Shown: positions 1-5,945 of the stretch, one piece after another
Layout of the letters: every line of letters begins with the position of its first letter
How positions within the stretch are numbered: position 1 is the first letter of the stretch
DNA from: Anaerolineaceae bacterium
GTDB lineage: Bacteria > Chloroflexota > Anaerolineae > Anaerolineales > Anaerolineaceae
NCBI GenBank assembly: GCA_011620445.1
Contig: WOZB01000254.1
Coordinates: 1-7,973, forward strand
Length of the DNA stretch: 7,973 nucleotides
Direction: 5' to 3'
Notes under the pieces: generated by a model
The model's input: only the letters and a program-made list of their open reading frames with translations
What the model was told of the DNA's origin: nothing
Database searches by the model: none
Position numbers and translations under genes: made by a program

Positions 1-871
1 GGGTATACAATGCGTTCTGCAAATTTAAGCGGCTGTAGCGTGTCATAGCGGTATTGTGCCGGGCTAGCCGGGTTGGCAGAACGCAATCAAAGATATCCAC
101 GCCTCTCCTCACACCCTCAATCAAATCCTGGGGAGTGCCCACACCCATCAAATAGCGGGGCTTTTCAGCAGGCAATAATTCATTGAGAATCTCAAGCGTT
201 TGGTACATATCACGTTTGCTTTCACCCACGGAAAGCCCGCCAATAGCAACCCCTGGTAAATCTAAAGCGCTCACAAATCGGGCAGATTCCTCCCTCAATT
301 GAGGGTCTACGCCGCCCTGCACAATCCCAAAGAGGGCTTGGTCAACCCTTTTTTTTGCAGCCATGCAGCGCAAGAGCCAGGCATGCGTGCGTTCCATCGC
401 AGCCCGGCTCACTTCAGGCGTGGTCGGGTCGGAACATTCATCAAAGGCCATGATGATGTCTGCGCCCAGGTTTTCTTGAATGGTTATGGAAATTTCAGGG
501 CTCAAGCGCTTCGTTGAGCCGTCAATATGCGATTTGAAGGTCACGCCGTCTTCATCAATTTTTCGGATTTGTGCCAGAGAAAATACCTGAAATCCGCCGG
601 AATCGGTCAGCATTGGTCCCGGCCACTGCATAAATTTATGCAGGCCGCCCATTCTGGCAACCAGAGTGTCCCCAGGCCGTAAGAAGAGGTGGTAAGTGTT
701 CGAGAGCACCAGGCTGGCACCTAGCTCGGTGAGCTGTGCGGGGGTAATGGCTTTTACGGTTGCCTGTGTGCCGACAGGAGCAAACACCGGGGTTTGCAGG
801 ACGCCGTGGGGGGTTAGGAACTCACCCGCGCGGGCATTTCCTTGTCTGGCAATCGTTTTCCATTCAAACAT
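1..871 (-). CDS. tgt: Queuine/preQ1 tRNA-ribosyltransferase (tRNA-guanine transglycosylase), C-terminus missing
   Basis: The enzyme swaps guanine-34 in the anticodon of GUN-type tRNAs (Asp, Asn, His, Tyr) for preQ1, an early step of queuosine formation in the cytoplasm. Reading from the ATG at 871-869 gives 290 residues with no stop, beginning [18 protein letters not shown]. Family landmarks appear in order: [11 protein letters not shown] (about 57-67), [11 protein letters not shown] with Asp90 (the general acid/base position), [26 protein letters not shown], and [10 protein letters not shown] with Asp262 (the catalytic nucleophile position). Usual family length is about 370-390 residues, so roughly 90 are lost beyond the left edge, including the C-x-C-x2-C...H zinc site, which therefore cannot be checked. 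The gene is transcribed away from the operon that starts at 1006. There is no convincing Shine-Dalgarno before the ATG, and a -10-like box lies 9 bases upstream. Identity is very secure. Confidence 0.97.
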   Translation of the reverse strand, partial: MFEWKTIARQGNARAGEFLTPHGVLQTPVFAPVGTQATVKAITPAQLTELGASLVLSNTYHLFLRPGDTLVARMGGLHKFMQWPGPMLTDSGGFQVFSLAQIRKIDEDGVTFKSHIDGSTKRLSPEISITIQENLGADIIMAFDECSDPTTPEVSRAAMERTHAWLLRCMAAKKRVDQALFGIVQGGVDPQLREESARFVSALDLPGVAIGGLSVGESKRDMYQTLEILNELLPAEKPRYLMGVGTPQDLIEGVRRGVDIFDCVLPTRLARHNTAMTRYSRLNLQNALYT

Positions 872-880
872 AGTCCCGTA

Positions 881-888
881 ATTCTATA
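881..888 (-). promoter_or_regulatory. Probable -10 box of the tgt promoter
   Basis: On the minus strand this reads TATAGAAT, giving TAGAAT as a -10 hexamer that ends 9 bases before the tgt ATG. A start site about 7 bases downstream of the box would leave a leader of only two or three nucleotides. The -35 region is weak: TTCAGC at the 17-base spacing matches the consensus poorly. The call rests on position, the A/T-rich match and the absence of any other candidate between the two divergent genes. Confidence 0.4.
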
Positions 889-952
889 ACAATTCTGTTT
901 CTTGCTGAAGTTTGCAGCCATTTAAAAGCAGTTGCATAACCTACCAGTATTT

Positions 953-973
953 GCCTCAGGCTGCGCCGGAGGC
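953..973. repeat. Imperfect inverted repeat between the divergent genes
   Basis: Arms GCCTCAGG (953-960) and CCGGAGGC (966-973) pair at seven of eight positions around a five-base loop CTGCG. The repeat lies about 20 bases upstream of the -10 box at 993, covering the area where a -35 element would be expected or just upstream of it. It could be an operator for a regulator of the operon, or a chance GC-rich symmetry. It is not followed by a T-run in either direction and lies between divergent starts, so it is not a terminator. Confidence 0.3.
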
Positions 974-992
974 CTTCAGCCACCTTTTCAGG

Positions 993-998
993 TATAAT
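993..998 (+). promoter_or_regulatory. -10 box (TATAAT) of the operon promoter, probably giving a leaderless mRNA
   Basis: A perfect TATAAT hexamer ends at 998 and the ATG of the first operon gene begins at 1006, seven bases later. That is about where transcription would start, so the mRNA would begin at or within a base or two of the AUG. No Shine-Dalgarno precedes this ATG, which fits. No good -35 hexamer is seen at 16-18 bases, so an activator or a weak -35 must be assumed. The six-gene run to 5777 has no other clear promoter. Confidence 0.6.
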
Positions 999-1005
999 TT
1001 CTGGC

Positions 1006-1404
1006 ATGCAGAACCAAGACGACCAGTTGAAAATCTGGCAATTTTTACCTGCCAGCCTTCTTTTTTTTCTCGCCGGAGGTGCTGGCCTCTTTTACACCAT
1101 TACAGAAACTGTTCCCCAAATCGGCCCTCGCTGGCTCTTTTTCTTCTGCCTGGTCATCACAGTGGCCGGCTTGATGACTGTGCCTATCTTTTTCCTTCAT
1201 AAACGCTTTCCTTCCACCCCTGCGGTGGATGCCCTCCCAATCCTGAGGGAGGCGGTTTTCGTTGGCGTTTTCATTGCTGGCCTGGTTTGGCTGCAAATTG
1301 GCCGTATGCTTTCACCCAGCCTTGGCTTGATCCTGGCCATCGCCCTCATACTGGCCGAATTTGTCATCCGCCTCTGGGAACGCAGCACCTGGAAGCCGCG
1401 CTGA
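1006..1404 (+). CDS. Small four-helix integral membrane protein of unknown function
   Basis: The 132-residue product is dominated by four hydrophobic segments, at about residues 13-32, 43-64, 82-99 and 104-123, with a short polar N-terminus (MQNQDDQLKIW) and a basic C-terminal tail (RLWERSTWKPR). Loops are short and no catalytic motif, cysteine pair or conserved charge cluster within the membrane is evident, so I cannot name it. It is the first gene of the operon: its ATG follows TATAAT directly without a Shine-Dalgarno, and its TGA stop lies 7 bases before the selA ATG. A run of eight T at 1061-1068 within the first helix is a possible slippage site. The minus-strand and other plus-strand reading frames over this stretch have no such organised hydrophobic pattern. 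That the gene is real is likely; its role is unknown. It could be a membrane-biogenesis accessory, but nothing here shows that. Confidence 0.75.
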   Translation: MQNQDDQLKIWQFLPASLLFFLAGGAGLFYTITETVPQIGPRWLFFFCLVITVAGLMTVPIFFLHKRFPSTPAVDALPILREAVFVGVFIAGLVWLQIGRMLSPSLGLILAIALILAEFVIRLWERSTWKPR

Positions 1405-1411
1405 GCACAAA

Positions 1412-2764
1412 ATGTCTGATTTGCGTGCTTTGCCTTCGGTCAACAAAGTGCTCGAGCAGCTTTCAGTTCAAGCCCTAATCGAACATTATGGCCGGGACTT
1501 GGTGACTGAACAAATTCGCAAAATCGAAAATTCCCTACGTCAAGACCCACCTGCACGCACCCCTGACCTTGAATTGGTCATAAAAGAACTTGAAGACTGT
1601 CTTTTACAAATTGATAAAATTAAAACAAACCGGGTCATCAATGCCACAGGTGTCATCCTGCATACCAATCTTGGGCGTGCTCCCCTCTGCAAAGCTGCTA
1701 TAGAGGCAATCAATGATCAGGCTTCTGGCTTCCAGGCATTAGAGTTCGACCTTGAGAGAGGTAAGCGCGGCCATCGTGCTGAAGCAGCCGAAACCCTGCT
1801 CACCCGGTTAACTTCAGCAGAGGCCGCCCTAATTGTCAACAACAACGCCTCTGCTATGCTGCTCACGCTCACAGCATTACTCAAGGGTAAACCTGTCGCC
1901 ATTTCCCGCGGCCAGATGGTTGAAATTGGTGGCGGCTTTCGCATGCCGGAAGTCTTCCGCCAATCCGGTGCAAAACTGCTTGAAGTCGGCACTACCAATC
2001 GCGTCAGGCTGGAGGATTACCAGGAAGCCATTAATGATGGAGCCAGAGCCCTGCTGGCCGTGCACCCCTCCAATTACAAGGTGACCGGTTTTACCGAATC
2101 TCCCGCGCTGGAAGAAATCACCGCGCTTGCCAAATCAACCGGCATCCTTTCTATTTATGATTTAGGCTCAGGTGCAATGCTGGATACCAGCCAATTTGGC
2201 ATGGCACATGAACCCACCGTGCAAGAAGCCCTTGCGGCCGGTTTTGACTTGGTATGCTTTTCGGGTGATAAACTGCTTGGCGGACCGCAATCCGGCATTA
2301 TCCTTGGCCGGACAGATTTGATTGCCAGGTTGAAGAATCACCAACTATTGCGCGCCTTACGGGTTGATAAAATCTGCCTGGCAGCCCTCGAGGCTACGTT
2401 AAGGGAGTACCTTTACGGGCGCGCGCTTACCGGAATCCCGGTCTGGCAGATGATCGGCCGCTCACAAAAATCCATCCAGACGCAAGCCCGATACCTGCAA
2501 AGCCAGCTCGGGGATGGTCAGCTTGTCCCTGGTTTCTCCACTGTAGGCGGCGGCAGCCTGCCAGAAGAAACCCTGCCTACGACCTTGCTCAGTTTTTCCA
2601 TACTGCCGCAAAAAATGCTCAAACTGCTTCGGCAGGGTGATCCCGCGGTTATTGCCCGCATAGAAAATGACCAGCTGTTGATCGACCCACGCACCATCCA
2701 GCCCGATGAAGAAGAAGCTCTGCTGCTTTCACTCAAAAAATCACTAGCCCAATTAAAGAGGTAA
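1412..2764 (+). CDS. selA: L-seryl-tRNA(Sec) selenium transferase (selenocysteine synthase)
   Basis: This PLP enzyme converts Ser-tRNA(Sec) to Sec-tRNA(Sec) using selenophosphate. The 450-residue product matches bacterial SelA along its whole length. The N-terminal tRNA-binding part has LPSVNKVLEQL, followed by NATGVILHTNLGRAP, RGHRAEAAETLL, IVNNNASAMLL, SRGQMVEIGGGFRMPEV, EVGTTNR, YDLGSGAM and FSGDKLLGGPQSG. Lys287 in that last motif is the PLP Schiff-base lysine. Arg89, Arg314 and Arg317 sit where SelA has its substrate/phosphate-contacting arginines. The full-length N-terminal domain argues for true SelA rather than the shorter SelA-like PLP enzymes. An upstream in-frame TTG at 1361 would overlap the preceding gene by 44 bases and add 17 non-family residues, so I chose the ATG at 1412. 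No good Shine-Dalgarno precedes it, suggesting translation coupled to the preceding stop. selB, selC and selD are not in the window. Confidence 0.96.
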   Translation: MSDLRALPSVNKVLEQLSVQALIEHYGRDLVTEQIRKIENSLRQDPPARTPDLELVIKELEDCLLQIDKIKTNRVINATGVILHTNLGRAPLCKAAIEAINDQASGFQALEFDLERGKRGHRAEAAETLLTRLTSAEAALIVNNNASAMLLTLTALLKGKPVAISRGQMVEIGGGFRMPEVFRQSGAKLLEVGTTNRVRLEDYQEAINDGARALLAVHPSNYKVTGFTESPALEEITALAKSTGILSIYDLGSGAMLDTSQFGMAHEPTVQEALAAGFDLVCFSGDKLLGGPQSGIILGRTDLIARLKNHQLLRALRVDKICLAALEATLREYLYGRALTGIPVWQMIGRSQKSIQTQARYLQSQLGDGQLVPGFSTVGGGSLPEETLPTTLLSFSILPQKMLKLLRQGDPAVIARIENDQLLIDPRTIQPDEEEALLLSLKKSLAQLKR

Positions 2765-2768
2765 TTCG

Positions 2769-4004
2769 ATGCTTGAACGACTGCAAAACTTGATGCAAAC
2801 CGCCGGCGCTGACGCCCTATGGATAACTGGCCCTGCCCAGCACAACCCTTCGATGGTCTACTTCACAGGCATCTGCCACTTGAGCATGGCTGATCTATTT
2901 TTGGTCAAAGGCAAGGAACCGGTCATCATTTGCGGACCCATGGAGCGCGAAGAAGCCGCCAAATCCGGTTTCAAGACCCTCTCGTACAGCAATTACGACC
3001 TGCGCTCCCTGCTCAAGGAGACGGGCGGAAACCGTGCCAAAGCCAACGCTTTGCGTTACCTGCAGATCTTCAGGGATATCGGCTTTGAAGAAGGCAAAGT
3101 GCTCGTCTACGGTCAAAAAGAAGTTGGACCCATGATCAGCCTAATAACAGGCTTGCATGATCTCAACCCACGCCTCGAGTTTCAAGGTGATGACCAGGAT
3201 GCCGTTATTTTGGAAGCACGATCTTTAAAGCGCCCTGACGAGATTGAACGCATCCGCCGCATGGGGGAAATTACAACCGCGGTAGTAAGCAAAACCCAGG
3301 AATTCCTTTCTTCCTCAAAACTCGACGGCGAACTCCTCATCAAAGCCGATGGAAGCCCACTCAAACTGGGAGAAGTAAAGGCTCAAATCGATCTCTGGTT
3401 GGCTGAATATGGGGCCGAAACCCCCGAGAACACCATTTTCGCCCTCGGCCGCGATGCTGCCCTGCCACATAGCATTGGCAACCCTGAGGACTTAATGTGC
3501 CTGGGAAAGACTATCGTCTTTGATATTTTCCCCTGCGAAAAAGGGGGTGGATACTTTTACGATTTCACGCGAACCTGGTCACTTGGTTATGCAAGCGAGG
3601 AAGTGCAAACTGCGTACAACCAGGTCAGGCAGGTTTATGACACACTGATCAGCGAGCTTGAGTTTGGCCGCAACCCCAACTACCTGCAGCAACGTACCTG
3701 TGACCTCTTCGAAACCATGGGCCACGCAACCATCCGCCAGGACCCGCGCATCGAATCGGGTTATGTACACGGCATCGGCCACGGCGTAGGATTGGATGTG
3801 CACGAAAAGCCCTGGTCCAACTTCCCCGATGACCCGAGCAACAATTTGCAGGTGGGTTCTGTATTTACCATAGAACCCGGGTTATACTATCCAGAAAAGG
3901 GATTTGGCATCCGTCTGGAAGATACCTGGTATTGTGATGCCAACGGGGCATTCCAGAAATTTGCTGACTATCCCATGGACCTGATTGTCCCTGTGAAAGG
4001 CTGA
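2769..4004 (+). CDS. M24-family metallopeptidase (Xaa-Pro aminopeptidase/dipeptidase type)
   Basis: This is a cytoplasmic 'pita-bread' dinuclear-metal peptidase that probably removes N-terminal residues next to proline. The 411-residue product has a creatinase-type N-terminal domain (about 1-150, with NPSMVYFTGI) and an M24 catalytic domain (about 160-405). All five metal ligands are visible: Asp252 in VFDIFP, Asp265 in YDFTRTW, His338 in GIGHGVGLDVHE, Glu369 in TIEPGLY and Glu384 in GIRLEDT. His234 (ALPHSI) and His345 also sit at usual conserved positions. Methionine aminopeptidase is unlikely because of the N-terminal domain and the length. Within M24, aminopeptidase P, prolidase and creatinase-like hydrolases cannot be told apart by eye, so no symbol is given. 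The start lies 4 bases after the selA stop with the Shine-Dalgarno AGAGG inside the end of selA, so it is firmly part of the operon. No signal peptide is present. Confidence 0.93.
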   Translation: MLERLQNLMQTAGADALWITGPAQHNPSMVYFTGICHLSMADLFLVKGKEPVIICGPMEREEAAKSGFKTLSYSNYDLRSLLKETGGNRAKANALRYLQIFRDIGFEEGKVLVYGQKEVGPMISLITGLHDLNPRLEFQGDDQDAVILEARSLKRPDEIERIRRMGEITTAVVSKTQEFLSSSKLDGELLIKADGSPLKLGEVKAQIDLWLAEYGAETPENTIFALGRDAALPHSIGNPEDLMCLGKTIVFDIFPCEKGGGYFYDFTRTWSLGYASEEVQTAYNQVRQVYDTLISELEFGRNPNYLQQRTCDLFETMGHATIRQDPRIESGYVHGIGHGVGLDVHEKPWSNFPDDPSNNLQVGSVFTIEPGLYYPEKGFGIRLEDTWYCDANGAFQKFADYPMDLIVPVKG

Positions 4005-4008
4005 GGCC

Positions 4009-5049
4009 ATGAAAAAAGATAATCTCCGCATATTGGGAATCGAAAGTTCATGTGATGAAACCGCTGCCGCGGTAGTAGAATCCGGCCGTTTAATCCATTC
4101 CTCCGTGATAGCCAGCCAGGTCGATTTGCACGCGCAATATGGTGGTGTCTACCCCGAGTTAGCTTCTCGCGAACATGTCAAGGCCATTTATGCGGTCACC
4201 AATGAAGCCCTTCAGCAAGCTCATATGCAGCTGCGAGATTTGGACGCGATTGCGGTCACCCGCGGTCCTGGCTTGGCTGGTTCCCTCGTCGTCGGAGTCA
4301 ACTTTGCTAAGGGTCTGGCCGTGGGTGCCAATCTGCCGCTCTATCCCATCAGCCACCTGGAAGGTCATATCTACGCTGCCTGGTGCAGCCCCGCGGATAC
4401 CAAGCCTGGCCCTGAACCTAAATTTCCACTGGTCGCGCTATTGGTTTCTGGCGGTCATACCGAACTCTTGCTAATGACAGGTCATTTACAGTATCAGATG
4501 CTTGGTTCTACAATGGATGACGCGGCTGGAGAAGCTTTTGACAAGGTTGCCCGTCTCCTTGACCTCGCCTATCCGGGTGGTCCTTCCATTCAAAAAGCTG
4601 CTGTTGAAGGCAATCCCAAGGCATTCAATTTTCCCAAAGCCAAGCTGGATTTGCCCTGGAATTTCTCTTTTAGCGGCGTGAAAACAGCTGTCCTGCGGGT
4701 TGTCAACGACCTTAAATCGAATGGCCGTCCGCTGCCTGTGGCCGATATCGCTGCGTCCTTCCAGGCTTCGGTGGTTTCAGCCCTCTATGACAAAACCATC
4801 ACTGCGGCAACGGAATTCGGTGCTAAAGAAATTATCGTAGCCGGCGGGGTCAGTGCCAATAAAGCCCTGCGCGAAGCCTTCCGCTCACAAACAAAATTCC
4901 GTGTGCATATTCCGACATTAAACCTATGCACGGATAACGCCGCCATGATTGCAGCAGCGGCATATCAACATATGGTAATTGGCGACCCAAGCAGTCTGGA
5001 TTTCGACGTTCTGCCCAACTGGCCTTTACACACGCTGGTCAAAGCCTGA
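4009..5049 (+). CDS. tsaD: tRNA N6-adenosine threonylcarbamoyltransferase
   Basis: TsaD transfers the threonylcarbamoyl group from its adenylate to A37 of tRNAs reading ANN codons, forming t6A together with TsaB, TsaC and TsaE, which are absent here. The 346-residue product has the ASKHA-fold landmarks of the family: GIESSCDETAAAVVE near the N-terminus, QYGGVYPELASREHVK (43-58), TRGPGLAGSLVVG, SHLEGHIYAAW with metal ligands His116 and His120, LLVSGGHTEL (144-153), GSTMDDAAGEAFDKVARLL, NFSFSGVKTAV, VAGGVSANKALRE, and CTDNAAMIA with the third metal ligand Asp309. Length is normal and all motifs are intact. The ATG is preceded by AAAGG at 3996-4000 with 8-base spacing, and lies 4 bases after the M24 stop. 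As t6A is nearly universal in bacteria, the gene is expected to be essential or important for growth. Confidence 0.98.
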   Translation: MKKDNLRILGIESSCDETAAAVVESGRLIHSSVIASQVDLHAQYGGVYPELASREHVKAIYAVTNEALQQAHMQLRDLDAIAVTRGPGLAGSLVVGVNFAKGLAVGANLPLYPISHLEGHIYAAWCSPADTKPGPEPKFPLVALLVSGGHTELLLMTGHLQYQMLGSTMDDAAGEAFDKVARLLDLAYPGGPSIQKAAVEGNPKAFNFPKAKLDLPWNFSFSGVKTAVLRVVNDLKSNGRPLPVADIAASFQASVVSALYDKTITAATEFGAKEIIVAGGVSANKALREAFRSQTKFRVHIPTLNLCTDNAAMIAAAAYQHMVIGDPSSLDFDVLPNWPLHTLVKA

Positions 5050-5071
5050 GGATTGAGCTAAAAGGAAAGCT

Positions 5072-5296
5072 ATGAGACAAGTTGAGGCACCAGGCAAGAA
5101 ATATAAGCCGAGACCTAAACACCTTCTCATTACCAGGGATGTAGATCCAAACCGCTGCAAACCAACCCAACCAGGCCTGGTCTTGCAATTTGGTCAACCG
5201 TGTCCATTTTGTAAGAATGGACAGGCTGCTTATGACAACAACTTAAATCTTTATTGCCCGGCTTGCGGTAAGGTGCAGACCGGAACTTTCACCTGA
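5072..5296 (+). CDS. Small zinc-ribbon protein of unknown function
   Basis: The 74-residue product has a basic N-terminal half (GKKYKPRPKHLLITRDVD) and a C-terminal C-x2-C / C-x2-C knuckle pair: CPFC at Cys44 and Cys47 and CPAC at Cys62 and Cys65, 14 residues apart. This is the usual layout of a one-zinc ribbon. Cys29 is an extra cysteine outside the ribbon. The basic charge and the ribbon suggest nucleic-acid or ribosome contact, but that is inference. A strong AAGGA Shine-Dalgarno at 5062-5066 is 5 bases from the ATG, and the gene follows tsaD by 22 bases, so it is translated as part of the operon. It ends in tandem stops, TGA then TAA, followed by a stable hairpin. I do not recognise a named family. 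Confidence 0.8.
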   Translation: MRQVEAPGKKYKPRPKHLLITRDVDPNRCKPTQPGLVLQFGQPCPFCKNGQAAYDNNLNLYCPACGKVQTGTFT

Positions 5297-5306
5297 TAAC
5301 GTAATA

Positions 5307-5329
5307 TTTCCAGCCCGGCGGGTTGGAAG
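5307..5329 (+). other. RNA hairpin between the zinc-ribbon and osmC-like genes
   Basis: The arms TTCCAGCCC (5308-5316) and GGGTTGGAA (5320-5328) form a nine-pair stem with one G-U pair and a three-base loop GGC; a further U-G pair extends it to 5307-5329. No T-run follows, so it is not an intrinsic terminator. It ends directly before the AAAGG ribosome-binding site (5330-5334) of the next gene and starts 11 bases after the TGA at 5294-5296. It may modulate translation of the next gene, or act as a processing or stability element. A SECIS role is discussed as a finding. Confidence 0.55.
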
Positions 5330-5339
5330 AAAGGTCAAA

Positions 5340-5777
5340 ATGAAAGCAAAAGTAGTATGGAAAGAAAAGATGCACTTCACTGGAACGGCTGATTCCGGTC
5401 ACATCGTCCAACTGGACAGTTCTGAACTGGGAGGTGGGGAAAATTTGGGCTTCCGCCCCATGGAAATGGTAGCGATAGGTGTAGCTGGATGTTCCAGTAT
5501 GGATGTCGTTTCAATTCTCAGGAAAATGGATGTGGATTTCAACGGATACGAGGTTGAAGTTGAAGTCACCAGCGCCAAAGAATATCCGCGGGTTTTTACA
5601 GATATGCATTTCATTTATAGAGTCACCGGCCACAATATCAAAAAGGAAGATGTTGAAAAAGCAGTCATCCTTTCTGAGACTAAATATTGTCAGGGTATCG
5701 CCATGATGTCCAAATCAGCCAAAATTAGTCACACCATTGAAATCATTGAGGATGTTGGCATTCCCCGCACGATCTGA
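5340..5777 (+). CDS. OsmC/Ohr-family protein (putative thiol-dependent peroxide reductase)
   Basis: The 145-residue product has the OsmC fold signature: an N-terminal beta region (KAKVVWKEKMHFTGT), then a helix carrying the first conserved cysteine, Cys51 in VAGCSSMDVVSILRKM, then strand residues YEVEVEVTS, and the second conserved cysteine Cys117 in SETKYCQGIAMM. In this family the two cysteines form the active pair that reduces organic hydroperoxides using cellular thiols. The protein resembles the YhfA-like branch more than Ohr or OsmC proper, so peroxidase activity is a family-level inference and no symbol is given. AAAGG at 5330-5334 is a good ribosome-binding site. It is the last gene before the terminator at 5789 and appears to share the upstream operon's transcript, as no separate promoter is convincing in the 43-base gap. 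Confidence 0.9.
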   Translation: MKAKVVWKEKMHFTGTADSGHIVQLDSSELGGGENLGFRPMEMVAIGVAGCSSMDVVSILRKMDVDFNGYEVEVEVTSAKEYPRVFTDMHFIYRVTGHNIKKEDVEKAVILSETKYCQGIAMMSKSAKISHTIEIIEDVGIPRTI

Positions 5778-5788
5778 TTAACACACAC

Positions 5789-5816
5789 AAAGCCCAGTTT
5801 TCGGCTGGGCTTTTTT
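5789..5816 (+). terminator. Rho-independent terminator of the operon
   Basis: AAAGCCCAG (5789-5797) and CTGGGCTTT (5805-5813) form a perfect nine-pair stem around the seven-base loop TTTTCGG, followed by a run of six T (5811-5816). It starts 11 bases after the stop codon of the OsmC-family gene, so it closes the 1006-5777 operon. Confidence 0.93.
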
Positions 5817-5875
5817 GTTAAAGTAATTCAACAGAGAAATCAGGCAAGGCTCTTGTCCTTGTCCGAACTACAAAA

Positions 5876-5885
5876 AGAGTACTCT
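5876..5885. repeat. Ten-base perfect palindrome upstream of the lipoprotein gene
   Basis: AGAGTACTCT is a perfect palindrome centred about 55 bases upstream of the expected transcription start of the next gene. It could be a small operator site, but ten-base palindromes occur by chance and the symmetry does not extend further. A second, imperfect inverted repeat (GGCAAGG at 5843-5849 with CCTTGTCC at 5857-5864) lies in the same gap. The rest of 5817-5921 shows nothing recognisable. Confidence 0.2.
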
Positions 5886-5921
5886 ACCGAAAATTGCCAG
5901 GAATGTGAGATTTACTCCTTC

Positions 5922-5930
5922 TGGTAGAAT
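5922..5930 (+). promoter_or_regulatory. Extended -10 promoter of the lipoprotein peptidase gene
   Basis: TGGTAGAAT is an extended -10 element (TGn followed by TAGAAT at 5925-5930). A TG extension often compensates for a missing -35, and no good -35 hexamer is present at the normal distance. Transcription would start near 5937, giving a leader of about nine bases before the ATG at 5946. This argues against the in-frame TTG at 5934 as a start, because it would lie upstream of the transcript start. Confidence 0.5.
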
Positions 5931-5945
5931 CCCTTGCAATATCTA

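Noticed and set aside
299..881. Plus-strand open frames inside tgt
   Set aside because: They lie antisense to an unmistakable Tgt frame that is open across the whole segment and carries all expected motifs.
872..1005. preQ1 riboswitch upstream of tgt
   Set aside because: The space between the tgt ATG and its likely promoter is only a few bases, leaving no room for an aptamer, and no such fold is evident.
1045..1388. Minus-strand and alternative-frame open frames over the membrane protein
   Set aside because: They are low-complexity, basic, motif-free shadows; only the 1006-1404 frame has an organised four-helix pattern and operon spacing.
1361..1411. Upstream in-frame TTG start for selA
   Set aside because: It overlaps the preceding membrane-protein gene by 44 bases and adds 17 residues (SSASGNAAPGSRAEHK and so on) unlike any SelA N-terminus; the ATG at 1412 starts the recognisable family sequence.
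5310..5326. Hairpin read as an intrinsic terminator
   Set aside because: The stem is followed by AAGAAAGG rather than a T-run, so termination is unlikely.
5402..5614. Minus-strand open frame inside the OsmC-family gene
   Set aside because: It is a Ser/Thr-rich shadow with no motif, opposite a clear OsmC-family frame with both conserved cysteines.
5934..5945. TTG start four codons upstream for the lipoprotein peptidase
   Set aside because: It lies only 3 bases after the -10 box, so it would fall before the transcript start; the ATG at 5946 gives a normal KRKR lipoprotein signal peptide.
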